A DNA stretch of 36,930 bases from Pseudomonadota bacterium (GCA_005804885.1 SYOX01000099.1:1-36930), one strand, 5' to 3'. Shown: positions 24,688-33,094, numbered from the stretch's first letter. Notes: a model not told the origin generated them from the letters alone. Made by a program: numbers and translations.

Positions 24688-26847
24688 TTACTTGAAGAGG
24701 TGGAAGACCTTCTTGCTCTGGTCCTTGGGGACCGAGACGCGGAAGAGCTTCTTGTCCTTCTTGTCGGGGTTGGACAGGATGACGGTGTGGTTTCCGGCGT
24801 TGACGGAGATCGTGACGGGGGTGCGGCCGCGGCGTCGGCCGTCGACGGTGACGTCGGCGTAGGGGACGGCGTTGATGACGAGGGTGCCGGTGCCCTTGGT
24901 GGCCTCCTGGCGCTTGCGGGCCTCCTCCTGGCGCTTTCGCCGCTCTTCGATCTCCTCGGCGCTGAGCACCTTGGGCTTGTCGCCGGGCGGGTCTTTCTCG
25001 ACGACGTCCTTGACGTCCTTGTCGCCGTCCTCGGGGGGGGCGTTGTCGGCGACGACGTCCTTGTCGCCGTCCTCGGGGGGGGCGTTGTCGTCCTGGGCGG
25101 CGTCCTGGTCGTCGTCCTCGGCGACGGGTTGATCGCCGGCGTCTTCGGAGGCGGCGGCGTTGTCGTCGCCCTGTGCGGCGTCCGCGCTGGCGAGCCCGGC
25201 GTCCGCGTCGGCGGGGGGGGCGTCGTCGGCCTCGGCGGCGTTGTCGTCATCGCCGCCGGCCTCTTGTCCCTCGGCGGCCTCGTCGACGCTGCCGTCGGCC
25301 TCGACAAGGCCGCTGTCGGTTTCAACGACGGCGGCGCTGCCTTGTTTGAGGAGGTCGGTCTGGGTGAAGACGAAGAAGCCGGCGCCGCCGACGATGAGGA
25401 GGAGGAAGAAGCCAAGGACGCCGAGGATGAGGACGATGCCGACGACGCCGAGCCCCTTCTTCTTCTGGGGAGGAGGGTTGGGGGCTGGTGGTCGTGGTGC
25501 GTTTTGGCGAGGGGTGGGGGTCATGGGCTGAGAGACCGAGGGTGGAGGTGTTTCGGTGCGCTTGGGAGGGGGCGCGCCGGCATCGGTGAACTGGGAGATG
25601 TCGAGGGCCTGGGTCTTCTCGTCGTGGATGGAGGCGCCGCTGGCGCCGCCGACGGCGGGGACGACGAGGCGGGGCTGCATCTCGAGGGTGGAGGGTTCGT
25701 CGTCGGGGGAGACGGGTCCGGCCTGGATGGTGTCGCGCTGGAAGGGTGCGGTGTTGATCGCCTCGGTGCGGCCGGCCATGAAGAGGGCGTTGGGGGCGGC
25801 GCCTGGGATGGGGGTGTTGGGCGAGGCGAAGTCCTCGCGGTTGAACATGGCGGTCTTCATCTCGGCCATGGAGGCCATCTCGTCGGAGACGGCGGGGCTG
25901 CCGGGGCTGGGCTTGGGCAGGGGGTCGCCGCTGAGGCCGAAGAGGGCCTTGAGGAAGCGGTCGAGGCCGGCGTTCCTGGCGGGGCCGACCTGGCGCTTGA
26001 TCCAGGCTTCGGCGTCGCGGTCGAGTGCGGCGCAGGAGCCGTATCGCAGGTCGCGGTCGCGCTCGAGGGCCTTCATGCAGATCCGGTCTATCTCGGGGTC
26101 GAGGCCGGGAAGGATCTGGGAGGGGGGAGTGATGGGCTCCTTGAGGACCTTGGTGAGGATGTCGAAGTCGGACTCGCCGGTGAAGAGGCGCTGTCCGGTG
26201 AGCATCTCGTACATGAGGATGCCGACGGAGAAGATGTCGCTGCGGCCGTCGAGGGTCTTGCCGCGGGCCTGCTCGGGGGACATGTAGGCGCACTTGCCCT
26301 TGACGGTGCCGGCGCGTGTGGTGGTCAGTCGAGAGGCGGCCTTGGCGATGCCGAAGTCGGTCAGCTTGATGTCGCCCTCGAAGCTCAGCATCACGTTGTG
26401 AGGCGAGACGTCGCGGTGGACGATGTTGAGGGGTTCGCCGTTGACCTCCTTGGTGTGGGCGTACTGGAGGGATCGGGCGAGGCCCTGGGTGATGACCATG
26501 ACGACGGGCGGGGGGATGATGGTCTGGCGCTCGGCGCACATCTCAAGGGTCTGCTTGAGGTCGCGGCCGTTGATGAGCTCCATGGCGATGTAGTAGCAGC
26601 CCTCGACGGTGTCGAAGTCGTAGATCTGGACGATGTTCTCGTGCTGGAGCTTGGCGGCGATGGAGGCCTCGTCGATGAACATGTTGACGAAGGCGTCGTC
26701 CTCGCTGTAATGGGGCAGGATCCGCTTGATGCAGATGTCCTCCGCGCCGCCGCTGCGCAACCTGGCGCGGAAGATCTCTGCCATGCCACCGATGGCGATC
26801 CTCTCCATGAGGACGTATTTGCCAAAGGGTTCGGGTCCACTGTTCAT
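24688..26847 (-). CDS. Transmembrane Ser/Thr protein kinase with PEGA domain
   Basis: 719 aa. The N-terminal kinase domain (~10-275) is complete: 'IGGMAEIF' glycine loop, Lys41 in 'CIKRILP', Glu60, the catalytic loop 'HRDVSPHNVML' (Asp146), 'DFGIAKA' (Asp164) and 'YMSPEQARGK'. A Pro/Thr-rich linker, one transmembrane helix ('GIVLILGVLGFFLLLIVGG'), a very acidic Asp/Glu/Ala region and a C-terminal PEGA-like domain follow ('GTLVINAVPYADVTVDGR', 'GRTPVTISVNAGNHTV'). It should be a membrane receptor kinase with its PEGA part outside the cytoplasm. The ATG at 26847 follows a GGAGGGA site and begins directly at the kinase. It is divergent from another kinase gene. Confidence 0.93.
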   Translation of the reverse strand: MNSGPEPFGKYVLMERIAIGGMAEIFRARLRSGGAEDICIKRILPHYSEDDAFVNMFIDEASIAAKLQHENIVQIYDFDTVEGCYYIAMELINGRDLKQTLEMCAERQTIIPPPVVMVITQGLARSLQYAHTKEVNGEPLNIVHRDVSPHNVMLSFEGDIKLTDFGIAKAASRLTTTRAGTVKGKCAYMSPEQARGKTLDGRSDIFSVGILMYEMLTGQRLFTGESDFDILTKVLKEPITPPSQILPGLDPEIDRICMKALERDRDLRYGSCAALDRDAEAWIKRQVGPARNAGLDRFLKALFGLSGDPLPKPSPGSPAVSDEMASMAEMKTAMFNREDFASPNTPIPGAAPNALFMAGRTEAINTAPFQRDTIQAGPVSPDDEPSTLEMQPRLVVPAVGGASGASIHDEKTQALDISQFTDAGAPPPKRTETPPPSVSQPMTPTPRQNAPRPPAPNPPPQKKKGLGVVGIVLILGVLGFFLLLIVGGAGFFVFTQTDLLKQGSAAVVETDSGLVEADGSVDEAAEGQEAGGDDDNAAEADDAPPADADAGLASADAAQGDDNAAASEDAGDQPVAEDDDQDAAQDDNAPPEDGDKDVVADNAPPEDGDKDVKDVVEKDPPGDKPKVLSAEEIEERRKRQEEARKRQEATKGTGTLVINAVPYADVTVDGRRRGRTPVTISVNAGNHTVILSNPDKKDKKLFRVSVPKDQSKKVFHLFK
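25012..25090. repeat. Perfect 37-bp direct repeat with G8 tracts inside the kinase gene
   Basis: Copies at 25012-25048 and 25054-25090 are identical and offset by 42 bp (14 codons). They encode the acidic repeat 'DNAPPEDGDKDV' twice. Each contains a run of eight Gs, a possible slippage site. Confidence 0.85.
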
Positions 26848-27001
26848 TTCAGTCCCTCCAGACGCCGCGAGCTTAACACACTGAGGTCCGCGGTTCCATC
26901 CCCGAACGCTCACCTCGGGTCGCGTCGCTGCAGTCTTGATGGGCGCCTTGGCGCCGCCGCTTTGAGAGGGCGTCGCGCCCAGCCGGTTGGAGGTCGAGCC
27001 G

Positions 27002-28408
27002 ATGACAGAAGCGCCCAAGCCCCCCCCCGAGGCCTCGGAGCCCCGGCTGCTCCAGGGTCGTTATCGGCTCGAGCGCGTGCTGGGGCAGGGGGGCTCCTCG
27101 CGGACCTGGCTGGCGGTGGACGTCGCGCGGGAGCTGGAGCTGTTGACGGCCCCCGAGCCCCCTGAGGACCTCGACGACGACGGCATCCCGGACGCGGCGC
27201 GGGTGGCGGTCAAGGAGCTGCCGCTCTCTCGCCTGCGGGAGTGGAAGGATCTGGATCGCTTCGAGCGCGAGGCCGAGATGCTCGGCGGCCTCGATCACCC
27301 CGGCATCCCCTGCTCCATCGATCATTTCTTGATCGACGAAGCCGAGGGGCCGACCTTCTACCTCGTCCAGCAGTGGATCGACGGCCAGGATCTGGCCGTC
27401 GCGCTGGACAAGGGGGAGCGCTGGGGCGAGCCGCGGGCCAGGGAGCTGCTGGCGCAGCTCCTGCCGATCCTCCATTACCTGCACACCCGCCGTCCAGCCT
27501 TGATCCACCGCGACATCAAGCCCTCGAACATCATCGTCCGGCGCAATGGGGCGGTGGCGCTGATCGACTTCGGGGCGGTGCGCTCGGGGGCCGAGGGCAG
27601 CGGATCGACGGTGGCCGGGACCTTCGGCTACATGGCCCCTGAGCAGCTTCAGGGCAGGGCGAGCGCGGCTTCGGATGTCTACGCGCTGGCGGCGACCCTC
27701 TGCCACCTGCTCTGTCGTCGGAAGCCGGGCGACATGCCGGCGCGGGAGGAGGCCTTCGGGATCGACTTCCGGCCCTGGTGCGAGGTCTCCGAGGGCTTCG
27801 CGCGGCTGCTGGACGACATGCTCGCGCCGACGGAGGCCCGCCGCATCGCGTCGGCGGCCGAGGTGATGGCGCGCCTGGACGAGCTCGACAGCCGGCCATC
27901 GGGCGCCGAGGCGCTGGCGCTGCGGTCGAGCGGGGCCGGCCTGGGGCTTGATCGCCCGCGCTCGGGGCCTCGCCAGCTTCAAGGGGCCGATTACGCCTAC
28001 GCGTGGCTGGGCCTGCCGGGCGCGGCGGGCTACCTGGCGCTCTTGAGCGTTTTCTTGATGCCGCTCATACCGATAGGGCCCTTGCTGGCCTTCCTGGGGC
28101 TGTTCATGGTCGCCCGTCGCGTCCGCGAGGGCTACCACAACGCCGAGATCATGGGCCGCGGCACCCTGGTCGTCGGGCAGGTCATGAGCTTGAGCCGGGC
28201 AGGCCGCCGCGTCGAGGTGGAGTACGCCTACACGTTCAACCGCCGCGCCATCCGCGCCAGCGTCAAGGTGCCGATGGCCGTCGTGGCCGGGCTCTCCGAG
28301 GGTCAGGCCATCCCCGTCGCGATAGACCCCTACGCCCCCGAGGACTCGGTGCCGCTCTTCGGCAAGGCAGGTCGCCGCCTGGCGCCGCCCGAAGGGGAGG
28401 GGGGGTGA
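27002..28408 (+). CDS. Ser/Thr protein kinase with C-terminal membrane and DUF3592-like region
   Basis: 468 aa. Kinase motifs are present: 'LGQGGSSRTWLAVD', Lys71 in 'VAVKELPL', Glu90, 'IHRDIKPSNIIV' (Asp171), 'LIDFGAV' (Asp189) and 'GTFGYMAPEQLQGR'. An acidic insertion ('PEPPEDLDDDGIPD') sits before the Lys strand. After the kinase (~15-290) come two close hydrophobic helices ('AAGYLALLSVFLMPLIPIGP', 'LLAFLGLFMVA') and a small beta-rich domain ('VVGQVMSLSRAGRRVEVEYAY...VPVAIDPYAPEDS' pattern) like DUF3592, probably cytoplasmic. The ATG at 27002 has GGAGG nine bases upstream. 154 bp separate it from the divergent kinase, which shares a different loop style. Confidence 0.88.
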   Translation: MTEAPKPPPEASEPRLLQGRYRLERVLGQGGSSRTWLAVDVARELELLTAPEPPEDLDDDGIPDAARVAVKELPLSRLREWKDLDRFEREAEMLGGLDHPGIPCSIDHFLIDEAEGPTFYLVQQWIDGQDLAVALDKGERWGEPRARELLAQLLPILHYLHTRRPALIHRDIKPSNIIVRRNGAVALIDFGAVRSGAEGSGSTVAGTFGYMAPEQLQGRASAASDVYALAATLCHLLCRRKPGDMPAREEAFGIDFRPWCEVSEGFARLLDDMLAPTEARRIASAAEVMARLDELDSRPSGAEALALRSSGAGLGLDRPRSGPRQLQGADYAYAWLGLPGAAGYLALLSVFLMPLIPIGPLLAFLGLFMVARRVREGYHNAEIMGRGTLVVGQVMSLSRAGRRVEVEYAYTFNRRAIRASVKVPMAVVAGLSEGQAIPVAIDPYAPEDSVPLFGKAGRRLAPPEGEGG

Positions 28409-28462
28409 TGGCGGCGCGGGAATCGCGGCCGCTCAAGCCGGCGTTCAAGCCGACGACCGCGC

Positions 28463-28491
28463 TTGACAGGCCCCCGCGGCGCGGATAGCAC
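28463..28491 (+). promoter_or_regulatory. Promoter TTGACA-N17-TAGCAC
   Basis: A perfect -35 at 28463-28468 and -10 at 28486-28491. Predicted start of transcription is about 55 bp before the GTG at 28552. Confidence 0.5.
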
Positions 28492-28551
28492 CTCGGAGGA
28501 GCGGTCGGTCGTCCTGGGTCGGGTGGTTTGGGGATGTGCCTTGAGGTGACG

Positions 28552-29520
28552 GTGAAGAGATGGGCAGAGATCGCGGCGACGCTGTTGATCGTCCTGGCGA
28601 CCAGCGGCGTCGAGGCTCAACAGGTCGAGCACCTCGACTGCCCTGACGCCGTGGCGCGGGTCTGCGCGGTGAGCGCCGTGAGGCCGCCGGAGCCCCTCAA
28701 GGAGGGGCCCTCGGAGCACCTCCGGGCGCGGCTGGCGGGCCTGATGCAGGTCTACTCGGTGGACGTCAACCCGAGGGACTTCCAGATCGCGAACTTCGAC
28801 GCGGTCACGGGGCAGCTGGCGCTGACCTTGAGCGCGAGCTACCCGCTCTTCGGGGGCGGCTATGAGGTGGAGCTGGTCAACGCGCCGCTGATCGTCTTCG
28901 AGGTGTCCCGCGAGGTCGGCGAGCAGCTCGACATGGAGCGCTCCATGGGCCGCGTGATGTTGCGGCTCTTCTTCCTGCTCGACGGCCTGAGCCAGCCCGA
29001 GGTCGACACCTGCGCCGAGGTCGGCGCGCTGAGGATCCGCGCCCACTTGATGCGCGCCCGGCTCTGGCGGGCGGCGGTGGCGGGGGACGGCGGCCAGCGC
29101 CCCCCGGGCCCCGAGGACATCCTCGGGTCCTTCGAGGTCCCCGCCGTCGGCGAGCTGGCCGCCGCCCTTGGCCTCTCGCTCGACGCCGCCCCCGGCCCTC
29201 GCCCGACCGTCAGCGCGGTGCTGCCGGGCAAGCTGCTCGGCGCGCTGGGCGAGGCCGAGCGCGCGGAGCTGGCCCAGGAGGCGGAGCTTCGGCTGGCGCC
29301 CTGCTTTCTGGCGGCGCTGGGGCAGGGGATGCAGCCGCGCGGGACGCTGACCTTCGAACTGCGGGTCGAGCGGGGCGCGGTCATGTCGGCGGCCGTCAAC
29401 ACCGATCAGGCCGGCTTTCCGCCGCTGGGGAGGTGCGCCGAGCGCGCCCTCGTGGGCCTCTCGCTGCCGCCCTCGGCGCCCGCTCGGGCGCGCCTGACGG
29501 TCTACTTCAACGGGCCCTGA
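28552..29520 (+). CDS. Secreted protein with AgmX/PglI-like C-terminus, function unknown
   Basis: 322 aa. The signal peptide 'VKRWAEIAATLLIVLATSGVEAQ' has a typical cleavage site. The middle part has no recognised domain. The last ~100 residues ('ELRLAPCFLAALG...GTLTFELRVERGAVMSAAVN...CAERALVGLSLPP') resemble the AgmX/PglI C-terminal repeat of myxobacterial gliding proteins, which is TonB-like in fold. The start is a choice: GTG 28552 has GAGG five bases upstream and gives a clean signal peptide; ATG 28534 is possible. Its promoter is at 28463-28491. No gliding gene is nearby, so a motility role is not supported by context. Confidence 0.65.
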   Translation: MKRWAEIAATLLIVLATSGVEAQQVEHLDCPDAVARVCAVSAVRPPEPLKEGPSEHLRARLAGLMQVYSVDVNPRDFQIANFDAVTGQLALTLSASYPLFGGGYEVELVNAPLIVFEVSREVGEQLDMERSMGRVMLRLFFLLDGLSQPEVDTCAEVGALRIRAHLMRARLWRAAVAGDGGQRPPGPEDILGSFEVPAVGELAAALGLSLDAAPGPRPTVSAVLPGKLLGALGEAERAELAQEAELRLAPCFLAALGQGMQPRGTLTFELRVERGAVMSAAVNTDQAGFPPLGRCAERALVGLSLPPSAPARARLTVYFNGP

Positions 29521-29541
29521 GGGCGGCGGGCGCTGGCCGGC

Positions 29542-29571
29542 TTGCGTCGGCGTCGGCTCCATCGCTATAAC
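29542..29571 (+). promoter_or_regulatory. Promoter TTGCGT-N18-TATAAC
   Basis: The -10 TATAAC at 29566-29571 is good, the -35 TTGCGT at 29542-29547 moderate. It would start the signal-peptidase-like/mlaE transcript about 30 nt before 29609. Confidence 0.5.
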
Positions 29572-29608
29572 CGATGCTGCCTCGTATCTGGGCGTCACCG
29601 GCCGCTGG

Positions 29609-30331
29609 ATGGATGGAGACACCTTGGCGCAGATCCGGATCTCTGCAGGGCAGATGGTGAACGCGGCGCTGGTGATCCTGTCGGTGGTGGTGCTTGGCTT
29701 CGTCCTGGTGCGCTACTTCCTGTTGATGGAGGTCTCGGTGCTGGATGAGGGCATGCGGCCGACGCTCCAGAAGGGGGACAGGGTGCTTGTCAACCGCATG
29801 GTCGACGAATACGAGGTGGGGGATCTGATCGTCTTCGCCCGGGGCGACGCCTACTTCGTGCGCCGGGTCGTGGCGGTCGAGGGCGACAGCGTCGCGATCC
29901 AGGGTGGCGTCGTGGCGCTCAACACCTTCCTGGCCGAGACACAGGAGCGGGGCGTGGAGACCTACACCGGCTACGATCGCGTCGACCCCGAGGCCCGCGG
30001 GGTCCAGGCCGAGGGTCCGCCGCAGGAGCGCGCGGCGGTCGAGCGCAGCTGCGCGCGGGCGCTGGAGTCGATCGGCTTTGAGTCCCACCTGATCTGCCTG
30101 GGCGCAGGCCCCGACGACCGCGCGATGGACGTCGAGGCCCGCCCGATCTTCGAGGGTCAGTTCTTCGCGCTGTGCGACAACCGCTTTGACTGCCCCGCCG
30201 ACAGCCGCGATCTGGGCCCAGTGGGCAAGGGCGCGATCCGGGGGAGGGTGACCCACCTGATGTCGCGCGAGGCGCCGCTGGTGGCGCCCTCGTGGTCGCA
30301 GCAGCTGCTGGGCCTGTGGGAGGCGCTCTAG
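29609..30331 (+). CDS. Signal peptidase I-like protein lacking catalytic Ser and Lys
   Basis: 240 aa. It has the S26 layout: an N-terminal helix (~17-40, 'VNAALVILSVVVLGFVLVRY'), box B 'DEGMRPTLQKGDRVL', box C/D 'YFVRRVVAVEGD', and box E 'FALCDNRFDCPADSRDLGPV'. In active enzymes the residue before Met in 'SMxPTL' is the nucleophile Ser and the base is the Lys of 'KRxxxxPGD'. Here these are Gly48 and Arg85. Box E also has Cys for Gly in 'GDNR'. It is predicted not to cleave signal peptides. A start at TTG 29624 or ATG 29654 is possible. Its stop is directly followed by the mlaE GTG, so the genes are translationally coupled. Confidence 0.83.
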   Translation: MDGDTLAQIRISAGQMVNAALVILSVVVLGFVLVRYFLLMEVSVLDEGMRPTLQKGDRVLVNRMVDEYEVGDLIVFARGDAYFVRRVVAVEGDSVAIQGGVVALNTFLAETQERGVETYTGYDRVDPEARGVQAEGPPQERAAVERSCARALESIGFESHLICLGAGPDDRAMDVEARPIFEGQFFALCDNRFDCPADSRDLGPVGKGAIRGRVTHLMSREAPLVAPSWSQQLLGLWEAL

Positions 30332-31186
30332 GTGGCCGTTGAAGCCAAGGCCGAGACCCCCAGCGGGCCCAAGGGCGGCGAGGCGCCGAGGCGGGGCGCG
30401 GCGGTGATGGAGCACTCCCGGACGGCGATAGAGTCCGTGGGGCAGAGCGCGCTCGATCTGGTCGATCACATCGGCCGGCTGACCTTGATGATCTTTGAGA
30501 CGGCCAAGGTGGCGGCGCTGCCGCCCTACCGCTTCCGGCTGCTCTTCGAGTCGATGGAGGACGTCGGGGTCGGCTCGCTCTTCATCGTGCTGCTCACGGG
30601 GCTCTTTACCGGGATGGTCATGTCGCTGCAGGGGGTGCTCGCCTTCAGCGCCTTCAACGCCGAGACGCTGGTGGGCGGTTCGGTGGCCGTTGCGTTGACG
30701 CGGGAGCTCTCGCCGGTGCTGGCGGGCCTGATGGTCAGCGGCCGCTCGGGCTCGGCGATGGCGACGACGCTGGGCACGATGCGGGTCACCGAGCAGATCG
30801 ACGCGATGGAGGTCATGGCGGTCAGCTCTCTGCAGTACCTGCTGGTGCCCCGCATCCTGGCGTCGATCTTCATGTTGCCGCTGCTGACCTTGCTCTTTGA
30901 CTTCATCGGGATGCTCGGCGCCTACATGGTGGCGGTCGAGGCGATGGGGGTCGACGGCGGCCTCTTCGTGGCGAAGATCAAGGAGTTCGTCGCGCCGATG
31001 GATTTGCTCAAGGGGGCCTCGAAGGGGGCCTTCTTTGGGGCGAGCATCGCGATCCTGTCCTGCTACCGGGGTTATTACGCCGCCGGGGGGGCCAAGGGCG
31101 TCGGCGAGGCGACCACCTCGGCCGTCGTGCTCAGCTCCATCTCCATCCTGATCATCAATTACTTCCTGGATCTGATCCTGTGGTAG
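30332..31186 (+). CDS. mlaE: MlaE-family phospholipid ABC transporter permease
   Basis: 284 aa. The MlaE fold is clear: 'FTGMVMSLQGVLAFSAFNAE', 'VAVALTRELSPVLAGLMVSGRSGSAM', 'LGTMRVTEQIDAMEVMAV', 'LVPRILASIFMLPLL' and 'GATT'-like ending 'GEATTSAVVLSSISILI'. The protein forms the inner-membrane channel of Mla/MCE systems, moving phospholipids between membranes with MlaD and an MlaF ATPase. GTG 30332 has GGGAGGCG upstream within the previous gene, and its stop codon directly precedes this start. The N-terminal ~40 residues are a non-conserved basic/Ala-rich extension. No mlaF is adjacent. Confidence 0.92.
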   Translation: MAVEAKAETPSGPKGGEAPRRGAAVMEHSRTAIESVGQSALDLVDHIGRLTLMIFETAKVAALPPYRFRLLFESMEDVGVGSLFIVLLTGLFTGMVMSLQGVLAFSAFNAETLVGGSVAVALTRELSPVLAGLMVSGRSGSAMATTLGTMRVTEQIDAMEVMAVSSLQYLLVPRILASIFMLPLLTLLFDFIGMLGAYMVAVEAMGVDGGLFVAKIKEFVAPMDLLKGASKGAFFGASIAILSCYRGYYAAGGAKGVGEATTSAVVLSSISILIINYFLDLILW

Positions 31187-31214
31187 TCGGCGGGGGTCTG
31201 GCCGCGGGCGGTTG

Positions 31215-31283
31215 GCCGACGCCGTCCGAGAGGGCGTCGGCAGGTTCGGCGAGGTGTTCGAGGGCGTCGGGGCCTTGCGGCCC
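31215..31283 (+). terminator. Two strong hairpins between mlaE and mlaD
   Basis: GCCGACGCC/GGCGTCGGC (31215-31223 and 31233-31241) form a perfect 9-bp stem. A second, GGGCC-TTGC-GGCCC, is at 31270-31283. Neither has a T-tract. They may end or attenuate mlaE transcription before mlaD. Confidence 0.45.
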
Positions 31284-31366
31284 TCGGGGGCCTGTGACAC
31301 AGTGAGTCGGCGCAGGAGTCGAGACGACAACCCCGGCAGCGTCGGGGTCCGAGGTGAGGACAGGGC

Positions 31367-32905
31367 TTGAAGAACAGCATCATGACGCCCTTCAAGGTGG
31401 GGCTGGTCGTCCTGGGCTCGATTGTGTCCTTCGTGATCATGTACTCCGTCGTCAACCAGGAGCTTGATCAGGGCGAGGGTCTCTACGACGTCCACGCGGT
31501 CTTCAACGACGTGACGGGGCTGGCGCCCAAGAGCAAGGTGCAGCTGGCGGGGATCCGGGTGGGGGAGATCGACAAGATCGAGCTCTTCGGCGACCGGGCC
31601 AAGGTGACGGTCAAGCTGCAGACGAGGGTGAAGCTGCTCAAGGGCATCCCGGAGAGTGAGAAGAGCACATTCTTCAAGAACGGCGCGACGTTGAGCAAGA
31701 AGTCCGCCTCGCTGCTGGGCGACTACTACCTGGAGTTGACGCCGGGCTTGCAGGGCGAGGAGATCAAGGCCGGCGAGCGGATCATGAACGTGCCGGAGGC
31801 GCTGGGCCCGGATCGGCTCTTTGAGCAGCTCGACAAGATCGCCTCGGACATTTCGAAGGTGACGGAGTCGCTGGCCAACACCTTCGGGAGCCCGGAGGGT
31901 CAGCAGTCGCTCAAGGACATCCTGGCGCGCCTGCAGGAGATCTCGGCGACGCTCGGGGACTTCATGGCCAAGAACTCGGGCAACTTCGATCGGATCGTGT
32001 CCAACGCCGACGCGATCACCGAGGACGTGCGGGGGATGACGAGCAACACGCGGGCGGATCTGAAGACGATCCTGGCCGACGCCAAGCAGATCACGCGCGA
32101 GGTGAACTTCATCGTCGGCCAGTCGGGTGCGGACTTTCAGGACGGCCTCGGGACGCTCAAGCACACGCTGGCGCGCTTCTCGGCGACGCTGGATCAGCTC
32201 AACTACTCGCTGCAGAACGTCGGTGAGATTACCGACAAGATTAATGAGGGTGAGGGGACGCTGGGGGTGCTGGTCAACGATCCGGCCATTGCGCTTCAGA
32301 CCGAGGAGGTGATCTCGGACGTGGGGCAGCTGGTCGACAGGGTCGTCGAGCTCAAGACGATCGTCGAGCTGCGCTCGGAGTATCTGGTGAGCCAGTCGGC
32401 GCTCAAGAATTACATCGGGGTGAGGCTGCAGCCGACCGAGGACAAGTACTACCTCATCGAGCTGATCGACGATCCGCGCGGCCGCACGCGGCTGCTGCAG
32501 ACGACGACGCTGGCCACGGACCCGAACCTGCCGCCGGTCGTGCGCGAGGAGCAGGTCATCACCACGGACGACTTCAAGTTCTCGGTCCAGATCGCCAAGC
32601 GGTGGACGGTCTTCACGGGCCGCTTTGGCCTGATCGAGTCCTCCGGGGGTGTCGGCGGGGATCTCCACCTGCTCAACGACGATCTGGAGATCAAGCTGGA
32701 CTTCTTCGACTTCGGCGAGGACGTCTTCCCGCGGGTGCGGACCACCTTCGCCTATACGTTCTTTCAGTATCTCTACTTCGTCACCGGGGCCGACGACATC
32801 CTCAACGACGAGACGCGCGACTTCTTCATCGGCGCCTCGCTGCGCTTCAACGACGAGGACCTCAAGACCATCTTGAGCGCGGCGCCCTCGCCCTCCTTCA
32901 ACTGA
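31367..32905 (+). CDS. mlaD: MlaD/MCE-family protein with long C-terminal beta-rich tail
   Basis: 512 aa, much longer than the ~180 of E. coli MlaD. An N-terminal helix ('VGLVVLGSIVSFVIMYSVV') is followed by the MCE domain ('YDVHAVFNDVTGLAPKSKV', 'LAGIRVGEIDKIEL', 'LLGDYYLELTPG'). A long helical region with ~170 residues ('LFEQLDKIASDISKVTESLA') likely builds a hydrophobic tunnel. The last ~150 residues are rich in alternating aromatic strands and end 'FFIGASLRFNDEDLKTIL', like outer-membrane beta-barrel strands in other MCE proteins. The protein binds phospholipids between the membranes. It may start at TTG 31367 or ATG 31382. It lies 180 bp after mlaE behind two hairpins. Confidence 0.9.
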   Translation: MKNSIMTPFKVGLVVLGSIVSFVIMYSVVNQELDQGEGLYDVHAVFNDVTGLAPKSKVQLAGIRVGEIDKIELFGDRAKVTVKLQTRVKLLKGIPESEKSTFFKNGATLSKKSASLLGDYYLELTPGLQGEEIKAGERIMNVPEALGPDRLFEQLDKIASDISKVTESLANTFGSPEGQQSLKDILARLQEISATLGDFMAKNSGNFDRIVSNADAITEDVRGMTSNTRADLKTILADAKQITREVNFIVGQSGADFQDGLGTLKHTLARFSATLDQLNYSLQNVGEITDKINEGEGTLGVLVNDPAIALQTEEVISDVGQLVDRVVELKTIVELRSEYLVSQSALKNYIGVRLQPTEDKYYLIELIDDPRGRTRLLQTTTLATDPNLPPVVREEQVITTDDFKFSVQIAKRWTVFTGRFGLIESSGGVGGDLHLLNDDLEIKLDFFDFGEDVFPRVRTTFAYTFFQYLYFVTGADDILNDETRDFFIGASLRFNDEDLKTILSAAPSPSFN

Positions 32906-32985
32906 CATCGCCTTGTGCTGGCCCCTGGCCGGTCGGGTTGGGCCGGGCTATACAGGGCGGCCTTGTCGAAGAGGCGCCTTCCGAG

Positions 32986-33014
32986 TTGACAGGCCGGGGG
33001 GTCAACTATATGTT
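32986..33014 (+). promoter_or_regulatory. Promoter TTGACA-N17-TATGTT overlapped by a 7-bp inverted repeat
   Basis: A perfect -35 is at 32986-32991 and a fair -10 at 33009-33014. The inverted repeat AGTTGAC (32984-32990) / GTCAACT (33001-33007) covers the -35 and spacer, which suggests an operator. It precedes yceD-rpmF. Confidence 0.5.
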
Positions 33015-33094
33015 CGCGTGCCGCTCCGGGGCTCAAAAGACGAGCCGCGGGCGAGGGCCGCGCGGGTCGACGTCGCGGCGGCGAAGGATCGGGC

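Noticed and set aside
24601..27165. A plus-strand open frame of about 850 codons over the kinase
   Set aside because: Antisense of a kinase with all motifs; begins in the 41-bp repeat.
29507..32908. A minus-strand open frame of more than 1100 codons opposite the Mla genes
   Set aside because: Antisense shadow of well-identified mlaE and mlaD; low-complexity Arg/His/Leu-rich translation and no start signal.
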